64,000 nt of DNA, taken from assembly GCF_900156065.1 (NCBI RefSeq), contig NZ_FTNF01000018.1, forward strand, positions 1-64,000, in the 5' to 3' direction. Each line of letters starts with the position of its first letter. Position 1 is the stretch's first letter. Below the pieces are notes generated by a model. It saw nothing but the letters and a program-made list of their open reading frames with translations, did not search any database and had not been told where the DNA came from. Shown in pieces: positions 1 to 7,569 of this stretch. The position numbers and the translations under genes were made by a program. This stretch comes from Micromonospora avicenniae. GTDB lineage: Bacteria; Actinomycetota; Actinomycetes; Mycobacteriales; Micromonosporaceae.

Positions 1-92
1 CGCCCGGTAACATTCCGAACCCGGAAGCTAAGCCCTCCAGCGCCGATGGTACTGCACTCGGGAGGGTGTGGGAGAGTAGGACACCGCCGGAC
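1..92 (+). rRNA. rrf: 5S ribosomal RNA, 3' part (5' end outside window)
   Basis: The first 92 bases match the 3' three quarters of an actinobacterial 5S rRNA, including the conserved CATTCCGAACCCGGAAG loop region near position 12 and the terminal GGAGAGTAGGACACCGCC near position 71. The 5' end, and presumably the 16S and 23S genes, lie upstream of the window. The 3' end is placed by family resemblance and may be off by a few bases. An open frame starting at 46 runs out of the RNA into the next gene; the RNA part of that frame is not coding. Confidence 0.95.
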
Positions 93-101
93 ATTTTTCC
101 A

Positions 102-135
102 GTCGAGGGCCGCCCCATCCGGGTCGGCCCTCGAC
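102..135 (+). terminator. Hairpin after 5S rRNA, likely rrn terminator
   Basis: An 11-bp perfect inverted repeat (102-112 with 125-135) follows the 5S rRNA by about ten bases, and a short T run (93-97) precedes it. The position suggests the end of the rrn transcript. A T run after the stem is absent, as is common in actinobacteria. Confidence 0.6.
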
Positions 136-177
136 TGCGTAGCGCCGCAGGTGGCGCAATCAGGAAGGATGTACCCC

Positions 178-2856
178 GTGAGTTCAGGACCGCAGGGCAG
201 CGACCGCCCCCGCCGTCAAGACGACCGTACGGACCGGTCGGGCGGGCGTGACCGGACGCCGCGGCGTGACGACCGCGACCGGCCGCCGTACCGCGGAGAC
301 CGCGACAACCGCGGCGGCTCGCGTGGGTACGCCGGCGACCGTGAGGGCGGCTTCCGCGGCGGCGACCGCCGTGAGGGTTTCCGTGGGGGCGACCGGGACC
401 AGGGGTTCCGTGGCGGCGATCGCCGTGGCGCCGATCGGGACCCGCAGGGCTTCCGCGGCGGCGAGCAGCGCGGTGGCTTCCGGCGTGATGACCGCGAAGG
501 CGGTTTCCGTGGTGGCGACCGCCGCGAGGGCGGCTTCCGTGGCGGGGATCGTGAACGCGGTTACCGCGGCGGCGACCGCGCCGGCGGGTTCCGGTCCGGC
601 GACCGCCCGGGTGGCTTCCGCCCCGCTGATCGGGACGCCCAGTTCCGCGGTGGCGACCGTGAGGGTTTCCGCGGTGGTGAGCGCCGTGAGGGTGGCTTCC
701 GCGGTGGTGACCGTGAGGGTGGCTTCCGGGGCGGTGAGCGCCGCGAGGGCGGTTTCCGCGGTGGTGAGCGCCGTGAAGGTGGTTTCCGGGGCGGCGACCG
801 CGAAGGCGGTTTCCGGGGTGGGGACCGTCGCGAGGGCGGCTTCCGCGCTGGCGACCGGGACAGCCGCGGTGGTGAGCGCCGTGAAGGTGGTTTCCGGGGC
901 GGCGACCGCGAAGGCGGTTTCCGGGGTGGGGACCGTCGCGAGGGCGGCTTCCGCGCTGGCGACCGGGACAGCCGCGGCGGTGACCGTCGTGAGGGTGGCT
1001 TCCGCGGTGGTGACCGTGAGGGTGGCTTCCGGGGCGGTGAGCGCCGTGAGGGCGGTTTCCGGGGCGGCGACCGGGACAGCCGCGGCGGTGAGCGCCGTGA
1101 GGGTGGCTTCCGCGGTGGTGACCGTGAGGGTGGCTTCCGGGGCGGTGAGCGCCGTGAGGGCGGTTTCCGCGGCGGTGACCGGGACAGCCGCGGCGGTGAC
1201 CGTCGTGAGGGTGGCTTCCGGGGCGGTGACCGTGAGGGTGGCTTCCGGGGCGGTGACCGTGAGGGTGGCTTCCGGGGCGGTGAGCGCCGTGAGGGCGGTT
1301 TCCGGGGCGGCGACCGTGAGGGTGGCTTCCGGGGCGGCGACCGTCGTGAGGCTGGCTTCCGCGGTGGTGACCGTCGTGAGGGTGGCTTCCGTGGTGGTGA
1401 CCGTGAGGGTGGCTTCCGCGGTGGCGATCGTCGTGAGGGCGGCTTCCGGGGCGGTGACCGGGACAGCCGCGGTGGTGAGCGCCGTGAGGGTGGCTTCCGT
1501 GGTGGTGACCGTGAGGGTGGCTTCCGGGGTGGGGACCGTCGTGAGGGTGGCTTCCGCGGTGGTGAGCGCCGCGAGGGTGGTTTCCGGGGCGGCGACCGGG
1601 ACAGCCGCGGCGGTGAGCGCCGTGAAGGTGGCTTCCGGAGCGGTGACCGTGAGGGCGGCTTCCGGGGTGGGGACCGTCGTGAGGGCGGCTTCCGCGGCGG
1701 GGACCGTGAAGGCGGGTTCCGGGGTGGCGAGCGGCCGCGCCGGGATGAGCGCCGGTTCGAGGACCGCCGGGGTGAGGGCGGCTACGGTGGCCGTCGCGAC
1801 GAGGGCGGGCCGGAGCGGGCTGCGGGCGACCGCGTCGCCGCTCCCGCGCTGCCCGATGAGATCGTCGCGACCGATCTCGACAAGGATGTCCGCGCCGAGC
1901 TGCTGTCGCTGGCCAAGCCGGTCGCCGAGACGGTCGCCCGGCACCTGGTCGCGACCGGTGTGCTGATCGACGAAAACCCGGCCGAGGCGCTGGCGCATGC
2001 GTTGGCCGCCCGCCGGCTGGCGTCCCGGATCGCCGCCGTACGGGAGGCGGTCGGGCTGGCCGCGTACCACGCGGGGGAGTGGCAGACGGCGATCGCCGAG
2101 CTCCGGACGTACCACCGGATGACCGGGCTGCAGAGCCACATCGCGGTGCTGGCCGACTGCGAGCGCGCGCTCGGCCGCCCGGAGCGGGCCATCGACCTGT
2201 TCCGCGGCGCCGACCGAGACGCGCTCGACCCCGCGACCTCCATCGAGCTGCTGATCGTCGCCGCCGGCGCGCGCGGCGACCTCGGGCAGAAGGACGCCGC
2301 GGTCGCGATGCTCCAGGTACGCGAGCTGACCAGCGACACGACCGAGCCGTGGACGGCGCGGCTGCGCTACGCGTACGCCGACGCGCTGCTCGCCGCCGAC
2401 CGGCGCGAAGAGGCACGGGAATGGTTCTCCCGCGCCGCCGAGGTGGACACCGACGGAGAGACCGATGCCGCCGAACGGCTGCTCGAGCTCGACGGCGTGC
2501 TCATCGAGGGCGACGAGGAGGACGACGAGACGGCGGAGGAGATCGCCGCGGGACCGGGTACGCCCGGCGCGGTGCCGGCCCAGCCGGATGTCGACCTCGT
2601 CGCGAACGCGGACGAAGACGACGAGGACGAGGACGACTCCGACGACGAGGACGACGACGACGACTCCGACGCGGACGACGACGACTCCGACGAGGACGAC
2701 TCCGACGACGACGACGAGACGCGGCCGGCCGAGGGCGAGCGGGTGACTCGCGACGACGTGGTCGGCCGGGGTGGCCCGGACGACCCGGACCTCGGCACGC
2801 GTGGCGGGGCGGAGGCTCCGGTGGGTGACGACGAGACGGGTCCGGTCGCCCGGTGA
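178..2856 (+). CDS. TPR-containing protein with long Arg/Gly/Asp-rich repeat domain and acidic tail
   Basis: The 892-residue product has three parts. Residues about 54-520 are a low-complexity array of 9-10 residue units of the type GGFRGGDRRE, rich in Arg, Gly, Asp and Glu. Residues about 555-770 are alpha-helical and TPR-like (for example GEWQTAIAELRTYHR). Residues about 811-850 are an Asp/Glu/Ser run. GTG 178 is chosen because the AGGAAGG at 162-168 lies nine bases upstream; ATG 169 abuts that site. The gene ends in a 4-nt GTGA overlap with the HAD phosphatase. This is the position of the TPR protein Rv1691 in M. tuberculosis, so the helical part is the conserved core and the repeat array an N-terminal elaboration. 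RGG-type repeats bind RNA in other proteins; an RNA-related role beside the rrn operon is only inference. Confidence 0.85.
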   Translation: MSSGPQGSDRPRRQDDRTDRSGGRDRTPRRDDRDRPPYRGDRDNRGGSRGYAGDREGGFRGGDRREGFRGGDRDQGFRGGDRRGADRDPQGFRGGEQRGGFRRDDREGGFRGGDRREGGFRGGDRERGYRGGDRAGGFRSGDRPGGFRPADRDAQFRGGDREGFRGGERREGGFRGGDREGGFRGGERREGGFRGGERREGGFRGGDREGGFRGGDRREGGFRAGDRDSRGGERREGGFRGGDREGGFRGGDRREGGFRAGDRDSRGGDRREGGFRGGDREGGFRGGERREGGFRGGDRDSRGGERREGGFRGGDREGGFRGGERREGGFRGGDRDSRGGDRREGGFRGGDREGGFRGGDREGGFRGGERREGGFRGGDREGGFRGGDRREAGFRGGDRREGGFRGGDREGGFRGGDRREGGFRGGDRDSRGGERREGGFRGGDREGGFRGGDRREGGFRGGERREGGFRGGDRDSRGGERREGGFRSGDREGGFRGGDRREGGFRGGDREGGFRGGERPRRDERRFEDRRGEGGYGGRRDEGGPERAAGDRVAAPALPDEIVATDLDKDVRAELLSLAKPVAETVARHLVATGVLIDENPAEALAHALAARRLASRIAAVREAVGLAAYHAGEWQTAIAELRTYHRMTGLQSHIAVLADCERALGRPERAIDLFRGADRDALDPATSIELLIVAAGARGDLGQKDAAVAMLQVRELTSDTTEPWTARLRYAYADALLAADRREEAREWFSRAAEVDTDGETDAAERLLELDGVLIEGDEEDDETAEEIAAGPGTPGAVPAQPDVDLVANADEDDEDEDDSDDEDDDDDSDADDDDSDEDDSDDDDETRPAEGERVTRDDVVGRGGPDDPDLGTRGGAEAPVGDDETGPVAR
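340..1735 (+). repeat. Coding tandem repeat array, 27-30 bp units
   Basis: Inside the preceding gene, units encoding GGFRGGDRE (27 bp) and GGFRGGDRRE (30 bp) alternate some forty times, with interspersed units that encode DSRGGERRE. Blocks of well over 100 bp recur almost identically (for example 760-850 and 880-970), pointing to recent unequal exchange. Because the codons are so uniform, several other frames on both strands stay open across it. Confidence 0.9.
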
Positions 2857-3872
2857 CGGGAAACGCCGGGGCGCGGCTGGTCGACGGGTACGCCCAGGTC
2901 GTCTTCGACCTGGACGGTGTGATCTACCTGATCGACCGGCCGATCCCCGGCGCCGTCGAGGCAGTCGGCCGGCTGCACGCCGAGGGGCGGGCGGTCGCGT
3001 ACGCCACGAACAACGCCTCACGCCGGTCGAGCCAGGTCGCCGAACTGCTCACCGGCATGGGTGTGCCGGCCCGGCCGGAGGAGGTGCTCACCAGCGCAGC
3101 CGCGGCCGCGGAGCTGCTCCGAGACCGGCTGCCGGCCGGTGCCCCGGTGCTCGTGGTCGGTGCCGAGGCGCTGCGTGCCGAGATGGCCGCGGTCGGGCTC
3201 GTACCGGTCGACCGGGCCGAGGACTCCCCGCAGGCGGTGGCGCAGGGGTACGGGCCGCAGGTCGGCTGGGCCGACCTGGCCGAGGCCACGGTGGCGGTCC
3301 GGGCCGGCGCGATCTGGGTCGCCACGAACACCGACCGCACGCTGCCCAGCGCCCGGGGCCCGCTGCCCGGCAACGGCTCCCTGGTGGCCGTCGTGCGTAC
3401 CGCGCTCGGCCGGGACCCGGATGTGGTGGTGGGTAAGCCCGAGCCGGAACTGTTCGCCACCGCCGCCCGTCGTGTGGCCGGTGGCCGGACGCTTGTCGTC
3501 GGTGACCGGCTGGACACCGACATCGAGGGTGCCCGCAGGGCCGGACTGGACAGCCTGCTCGTACTCACCGGCGTCAGCGACGTACCCGAGTTGCTCGCCG
3601 CCGAGCCGGCGCGCCGGCCCACGTACGTCTCGCGGGATCTGGCCGGGCTCTTCGACCCGGCGGCGGTGGTGCGGGTGCCCGGCCCGACGGACGCCGGAGG
3701 TTGGTCGGTGACGGCACGCGACGGCGGGCTGGAGCTCGGCGGCGACGGGGCCCCGCTGGACGCGCTCGCCGCCTTGTGCGCCGCGGCCTGGTCGGCGCCG
3801 GCGGTGCCACCGATCCGTGCCGCGTCGGCGGACGTCGCTCGTGTGCTGGCCTCGCTCGGCCTTCCCGCCTGA
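2853..3872 (+). CDS. HAD-IIA family sugar/glycerol phosphate phosphatase
   Basis: The 339-residue protein opens with the HAD nucleophile motif VVFDLDGVIYL near residue 18, has the class IIA threonine/asparagine motif YATNNASRR near residue 50, a lysine in VVGKPEPELF near residue 190 and the acidic motif VVGDRLDTDIEGA. This is the NagD-type fold that dephosphorylates small phosphorylated metabolites. The M. tuberculosis protein in the same position, Rv1692, is known as a glycerol-3-phosphate phosphatase, so that is the best substrate guess. A C-terminal extension of about 80 residues follows the fold. GTG 2853 overlaps the upstream stop by four bases, which implies translational coupling. Confidence 0.9.
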   Translation: MTGNAGARLVDGYAQVVFDLDGVIYLIDRPIPGAVEAVGRLHAEGRAVAYATNNASRRSSQVAELLTGMGVPARPEEVLTSAAAAAELLRDRLPAGAPVLVVGAEALRAEMAAVGLVPVDRAEDSPQAVAQGYGPQVGWADLAEATVAVRAGAIWVATNTDRTLPSARGPLPGNGSLVAVVRTALGRDPDVVVGKPEPELFATAARRVAGGRTLVVGDRLDTDIEGARRAGLDSLLVLTGVSDVPELLAAEPARRPTYVSRDLAGLFDPAAVVRVPGPTDAGGWSVTARDGGLELGGDGAPLDALAALCAAAWSAPAVPPIRAASADVARVLASLGLPA

Positions 3873-3881
3873 GCGCGCGCC

Positions 3882-3936
3882 GGCCTCGACCACCGGCGCG
3901 CGGCCGCGCCGCGGCCGCGCGCCGGTGGTCGAGGCC
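3882..3936. terminator. Very long bidirectional terminator hairpin
   Basis: A perfect 27-bp inverted repeat (3882-3908 with 3910-3936) sits between the convergent HAD phosphatase and SCP2 genes, and can terminate both transcripts. It is almost pure G+C with no T run. Confidence 0.8.
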
Positions 3937-4016
3937 CGGGCGGACGTCGCCGGCACGGGACCTTCCGCCGACGGCGCGTGAGGCCGTCGCCTCCGCCGGC
4001 CTCGGCGTGCCCGTCG

Positions 4017-4355
4017 TCAGAGCAGCTTGCGGAGCTTCATCAGGTCGAACGGGTTGGCCTTGATCGACACGCGGCGGGAAGCCACCGCCCGGCCGATGTC
4101 GAGATCGCCGCGCACCAGCGCGACGAGGTCGTCGCTGCTGGTGTTCAGAGCGATCTTGGCCTTCGGGTCGTCGCCGTCGGTCAGGTCGATCAGCCGGCCT
4201 CCGGTCAGACGACCGTGGAAGGCGGTGTCGAGGTCGGTGATCCGGCAGGCGAGCGTGCGGTCCAGGTCGACGCGCTCCCGCACCGTCTCGGCGTTGCGGT
4301 CCAGCCGGGCAGCGAGCTCCTGCAACGCCTGCCGACATTCGTCCACGCTGGCCAC
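4017..4355 (-). CDS. SCP2 sterol-binding domain protein
   Basis: The 112-residue product is an isolated SCP2-like domain, recognised from the pattern around GRLTGGRLIDLTDGDDPKAK and the lipid-pocket region FDLMKLRKLL at the C-terminus. Such small proteins bind lipids or acyl chains non-specifically, presumably in the cytoplasm. GTG 4355 is chosen because GAGGAGG lies six to seven bases upstream; the frame stays open much further, but only as antisense of the phasin-like gene. It is the only minus-strand gene in this part of the cluster and faces the HAD gene across a strong terminator. Confidence 0.8.
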   Translation of the reverse strand: MASVDECRQALQELAARLDRNAETVRERVDLDRTLACRITDLDTAFHGRLTGGRLIDLTDGDDPKAKIALNTSSDDLVALVRGDLDIGRAVASRRVSIKANPFDLMKLRKLL

Positions 4356-4468
4356 CCGTCGCCTCCTCACCGTGAGCCACGCCGTCCTCGGCACCGTACC
4401 GCACGGGCCGGTCACCGGTGCCCGGTAGCGTGACACCTGCAAACCCCGCCCCGCGGAAGGACTCAGGC

Positions 4469-5149
4469 ATGCAGGACGCGTGGCGCGCCTACCTCGAGCT
4501 GGCCATGGGCCTGACGGAGGCGCCCCGGAAGAAGGCCCAGGACGTGGTGCGCCGGGTCGTCGGTTCGGGTGGCACGACGGCCGCCCAGCTCCAGGCGCTC
4601 GGCGAGGAACTCGTCTCCACCGGCATGGCGAATCGCGACGCGCTGACCAAGCTCGTCCGCTTCGAGGTCGACCGTGCGCTCGGCCGGGTCGGGCTCGCCA
4701 CCGCCGAAGAGGTCGCCGAGCTGACCCGGCGGGTGCAGGACCTGGAGCGCCAGCTGCGGGAGGCGCGCTCGGCCGGCGCCGGTGCCGCGCCCGGAGCCGG
4801 CACGAGCCGGACTGCGGCGGCCGCCGGTGGCCCGCCGCACGCTCCCGCCCCGGCGACCGCGCCCCAGGGTGACGCGGCGGCTGGCGGGCCGCCGGCTCCC
4901 GCCGGCCCGGTGCCGTCCGCCGAGTCGCTCTCCGCCCCGGTCGCCACACCGCCGGCGAAGAAGACGGTCGCGAAGAAGACGGTCGCGAAGAAGGCCGTGG
5001 CGAAGAAGACGGTCGCGAAGAAGGCCGAGCCCGGCAAGGCCGTGATGCGGCGCTCGCCCGGGACGCTCAGTCCGACCGGTGGGGACGCCGAACCGGCGCA
5101 CCCGCCGAAGAAGGCCGTTCGCAAGCAGCAGCCGGGCGGTGCCGAGTGA
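4469..5149 (+). CDS. Phasin-like helical protein with Lys/Ala-rich tail
   Basis: The 226-residue protein starts with a helical domain (residues 1-75, MQDAWRAYLELAMGLTEAPR) and a coiled coil (about 76-100, ELTRRVQDLERQLREA), resembling polyhydroxyalkanoate granule-associated phasin/PhaF-type proteins. An Ala/Pro-rich linker follows, then a basic repeat of the type TVAKKTVAKKAVAKK (about 162-190), like histone H1 or PhaF tails that contact DNA. ATG 4469 follows GGAAGGACT. The stop overlaps the next gene by GTGA. Binding to granules or nucleoid is inferred from composition only. Confidence 0.8.
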   Translation: MQDAWRAYLELAMGLTEAPRKKAQDVVRRVVGSGGTTAAQLQALGEELVSTGMANRDALTKLVRFEVDRALGRVGLATAEEVAELTRRVQDLERQLREARSAGAGAAPGAGTSRTAAAAGGPPHAPAPATAPQGDAAAGGPPAPAGPVPSAESLSAPVATPPAKKTVAKKTVAKKAVAKKTVAKKAEPGKAVMRRSPGTLSPTGGDAEPAHPPKKAVRKQQPGGAE

Positions 5150-5457
5150 CCGTCCCGTACCGTCCGGGTCCGCCGCCTGGCGGCTCGCCCGGGCCCCGGC
5201 CCGGACCGCCGTCCGGTGGCCTGCCCGCCGCGCGGCCCGGCCCACCGCCGGGAGCGCGTCCCGGGATGCCGGCGCCCGGTGTGCGCCCGGCGCCACCGTC
5301 CGCCGATGATCTCGACGGGCAGGGGCACCCCGCGGTCGATGCGGCAGTGCAAGCGATGATCAACGCCTCGTCGCTCGCACCGGCCGACCAGATCGCCCAG
5401 TACGAGGCGGCGTACGAGACGCTGCGCGAGACCCTGGCCGGCATCGACCAGGCCTGA
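5146..5457 (+). CDS. Small conserved protein with Pro/Gly-rich N-terminus (Rv1693 position)
   Basis: The 103-residue product has a Pro/Gly/Arg-rich disordered first half (residues 1-50) and an acidic helical second half containing DGQGHPAVDAAVQAMI and YEAAYETLRETLAGIDQ. Only the second half looks conserved; a short protein of this kind, Rv1693, sits between the phosphatase and tlyA in M. tuberculosis. GTG 5146 overlaps the phasin-like stop by four bases, and tlyA follows after 13 bases, so it lies inside the operon. No function is known. Confidence 0.75.
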   Translation: MTVPYRPGPPPGGSPGPRPGPPSGGLPAARPGPPPGARPGMPAPGVRPAPPSADDLDGQGHPAVDAAVQAMINASSLAPADQIAQYEAAYETLRETLAGIDQA

Positions 5458-5470
5458 GACCGGAGAACGA

Positions 5471-6325
5471 ATGGCACGTCGCAACCGGCTGGACGCCGAG
5501 CTCGTCCGCCGTGGCCTGGCCCGCTCCCGTGAGCAGGCTGCCGCGCTGGTGGAGGCCGGCCGGGTCCAGCTGCGCGGGGTACCGGCCCGCAAACCGGCCG
5601 CGATGGTCGACCCTGCCGACGCGTTGCTGGTCACCGGCGCGGATCCGACCATGGAGTACGTCTCCCGAGGCGGGCACAAGCTGGCGGGCGCGCTCGAGGC
5701 GTTCGGTGGGCTGGCCGTCACCGGCCGGCGTTGCCTGGACGCCGGCGCGTCGACCGGCGGCTTCACCGACGTGCTGCTGCGCGCCGGCGCCGCCGAGGTG
5801 GTGGCGGTGGACGTCGGCTACGGCCAGCTGGCCTGGCCGCTGCGCACCGACGAACGGGTCCGGGTCTTCGAGCGGACCAATGTGCGCACACTCGGCCCGG
5901 ACACGATCGGCGGTCCGGTCGACCTGACCGTGGCGGACCTGTCGTTCATCTCGCTGCGGCTGGTGCTGCCCGCGCTGGCCGGCTGCACCAGGCCGGACGG
6001 TGATCTGGCGCTGATGGTCAAGCCGCAGTTCGAGGTCGGCAAGGAGCGGGTGGGTGCCGGCGGGGTGGTGCGTGACCCGGAGTTGCGCGCCGAGGCGGTG
6101 CTCGACGTGGCGGCGGCCGCCGCGCAGCTGGGCCTCGGTCTGGCCGACGTGGCCGCGAGTCCGCTGCCGGGGCCGAGTGGCAACGTGGAGTTCTTCGTAT
6201 GGTTACGCCGGGACGCGCCGCCGGCAGACCCGCAACGGGTGCGGGCGGTGGTTGCGGCCGGGCCGCGGGGCCCGGTGACGCCCGGTGACGTGCCGGGCGC
6301 GGCGGCGGAGGAGGTCGCAGGGTGA
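5471..6325 (+). CDS. tlyA: TlyA family rRNA 2'-O-methyltransferase
   Basis: The 284-residue protein has an N-terminal S4 RNA-binding domain (residues 1-60, RLDAELVRRGLARSREQAA) and a FtsJ-like methyltransferase domain with SAM motif CLDAGASTGGFTDVLL (about residue 93) and VDLTVADLSFISLRL (about 153). Family members methylate a cytidine in 16S and one in 23S rRNA, and loss gives capreomycin/viomycin resistance in mycobacteria. ATG 5471 gives the usual MARRNRLDAEL start. It is followed by a micro-ORF and nadK, the same tlyA-nadK order as in mycobacteria. Confidence 0.95.
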   Translation: MARRNRLDAELVRRGLARSREQAAALVEAGRVQLRGVPARKPAAMVDPADALLVTGADPTMEYVSRGGHKLAGALEAFGGLAVTGRRCLDAGASTGGFTDVLLRAGAAEVVAVDVGYGQLAWPLRTDERVRVFERTNVRTLGPDTIGGPVDLTVADLSFISLRLVLPALAGCTRPDGDLALMVKPQFEVGKERVGAGGVVRDPELRAEAVLDVAAAAAQLGLGLADVAASPLPGPSGNVEFFVWLRRDAPPADPQRVRAVVAAGPRGPVTPGDVPGAAAEEVAG

Positions 6326-6423
6326 ACGCGAGCAGCGGAGGTAGCGCGGCAGGCCGATCGACCCGGGACAGGGTCGCGGCGGATGCCTCGCGGCGGCCCG
6401 TGGCGATGAGGTGGGCTCGGTGA
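6322..6423 (+). CDS. Bridging micro-ORF (33 aa) between tlyA and nadK
   Basis: GTG 6322 overlaps the tlyA stop (GTGA) and the TGA at 6421-6423 overlaps the GTG start of nadK (GTGA). A strong ribosome binding site GGAGGAGG (6307-6314) lies seven bases before GTG 6322, inside the end of tlyA. The predicted peptide begins MNASSGGSAAGRSTRDR and has no recognisable domain. It may simply carry ribosomes across the gap to nadK, or it could be non-coding spacer. Confidence 0.45.
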   Translation: MNASSGGSAAGRSTRDRVAADASRRPVAMRWAR

Positions 6424-7304
6424 GCCGGACCGCGCTACTGGTCACCCACACCGGTCGCCGGCGCAGCACCGAGCACGCCCGGGCGGTCGCCGCCGACCTG
6501 ATCGCTGCCGGCTTCGAGGTGCGCGTCGTCGCCGAGGAGGCCGACGATCTCGACCTGCCCGGCGTCGTCCCGGTCACCGGCCTGGAGGCCGCCGAGGGCG
6601 CTGAGATCGTCTTCGCGCTCGGCGGGGACGGCACGTTCCTGCGTGCGGCGGAGCTGGCGCGGCCGGCCAAGGTGCCGCTGCTCGGCATCAACCTCGGCAA
6701 GGTCGGCTTCCTCGCCGAGGCGGAGATCGGCGACCTGGACAGCGCGGTCCGCGACGTGGTCGCCCGGAACTACACGGTCGACGAGCGGCTCACCCTCGAC
6801 GTCACCGCCGAGTTCGACGGCGGGCCGACGATCGAGTCCTGGGCCCTCAACGAGATCAGCGTCGAGAAGGGGGAGCGGGCGCAGATGCTCGAGCTCCTCG
6901 TCGACGTGGACGGCCGGCCGCTGTCCCGGTACGGCTGCGACGGTGTGGTCTGCGCGACCCCCACCGGCTCCACCGCGTACGCCTTCTCCGGCGGCGGGCC
7001 GGTGGTGTGGCCGGAGGTGGAGGCGTTGCTGCTGGTGCCGATCAGCGCGCACGCGTTGTTCAGCCGGCCGCTGGTCACCGCGCCCACGTCGACGTTCGCG
7101 ATCACCGTGGATCCGTTCACCACGCTCGCGGTGATGAGCTGCGACGGCCGACGGGTGTACGACCTGCCGCCGGGTGCCCGGGTGACGGTGCGCCGGGGCG
7201 CGCTGCCGGTGCGGATCGTCCGGCTGCGGGACCGCCCGTTCACCGATCGCCTGGTGGCCAAGTTCGGGCTGCCGGTGCAGGGGTGGCGCGGCTCGCGTCG
7301 CTGA
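6420..7304 (+). CDS. nadK: NAD kinase
   Basis: The 294-residue protein phosphorylates NAD to NADP. It shows the nucleotide-binding motif FALGGDGTFLRAAE (about residue 66), LGINLGKVGFLAE, the conserved asparagine-glutamate pair in ALNEISVEKG and the glycine-rich ATPTGSTAYAFSGGGP. GTG 6420 is preferred to GTG 6411 because GAGGTGGG (6407-6414) is then correctly spaced and the peptide MSRTALLVTHTGR matches the family start. It is the ppnK (Rv1695) position next to tlyA. A 265-bp gap follows before the subtilase gene. Confidence 0.95.
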   Translation: MSRTALLVTHTGRRRSTEHARAVAADLIAAGFEVRVVAEEADDLDLPGVVPVTGLEAAEGAEIVFALGGDGTFLRAAELARPAKVPLLGINLGKVGFLAEAEIGDLDSAVRDVVARNYTVDERLTLDVTAEFDGGPTIESWALNEISVEKGERAQMLELLVDVDGRPLSRYGCDGVVCATPTGSTAYAFSGGGPVVWPEVEALLLVPISAHALFSRPLVTAPTSTFAITVDPFTTLAVMSCDGRRVYDLPPGARVTVRRGALPVRIVRLRDRPFTDRLVAKFGLPVQGWRGSRR

Positions 7305-7569
7305 GCGGCACCGGCCACGCCCAGCCCGACTCGCCGGGTCTCGGCCGGGCACCCAGACCCTTCCGCCCCCGCGTGTCGGCGCGACCCGGACCAGGCTGTC
7401 CGTAACCTGTCGGACACGCGGCGGTCGTTCCGTCGCGGCCCATGTGTCCACCTGGCGACATGTCGCCGGTGCGGCGTGCGCCAGCTAGTGACCACTAGGT
7501 GATCTCCGTCGCAGACTCCGATCGGTCGCCCCCGAGGGGTGCCGATTCTGGAGTAGAGGAGCGCATCTC

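Noticed and set aside
340..1735. CRISPR-like periodic repeats
   Set aside because: The periodicity is a coding repeat without unique spacers of constant length; no CRISPR repeat palindrome or cas gene is present.
184..3021. A 945-codon minus-strand open frame opposite the repeat protein, plus a 572-codon frame on the plus strand
   Set aside because: Both follow from the uniform repeat codons, which avoid stops in several frames. The products are Thr/Ala/Val runs without domains, while the chosen frame has a ribosome binding site and a TPR domain.
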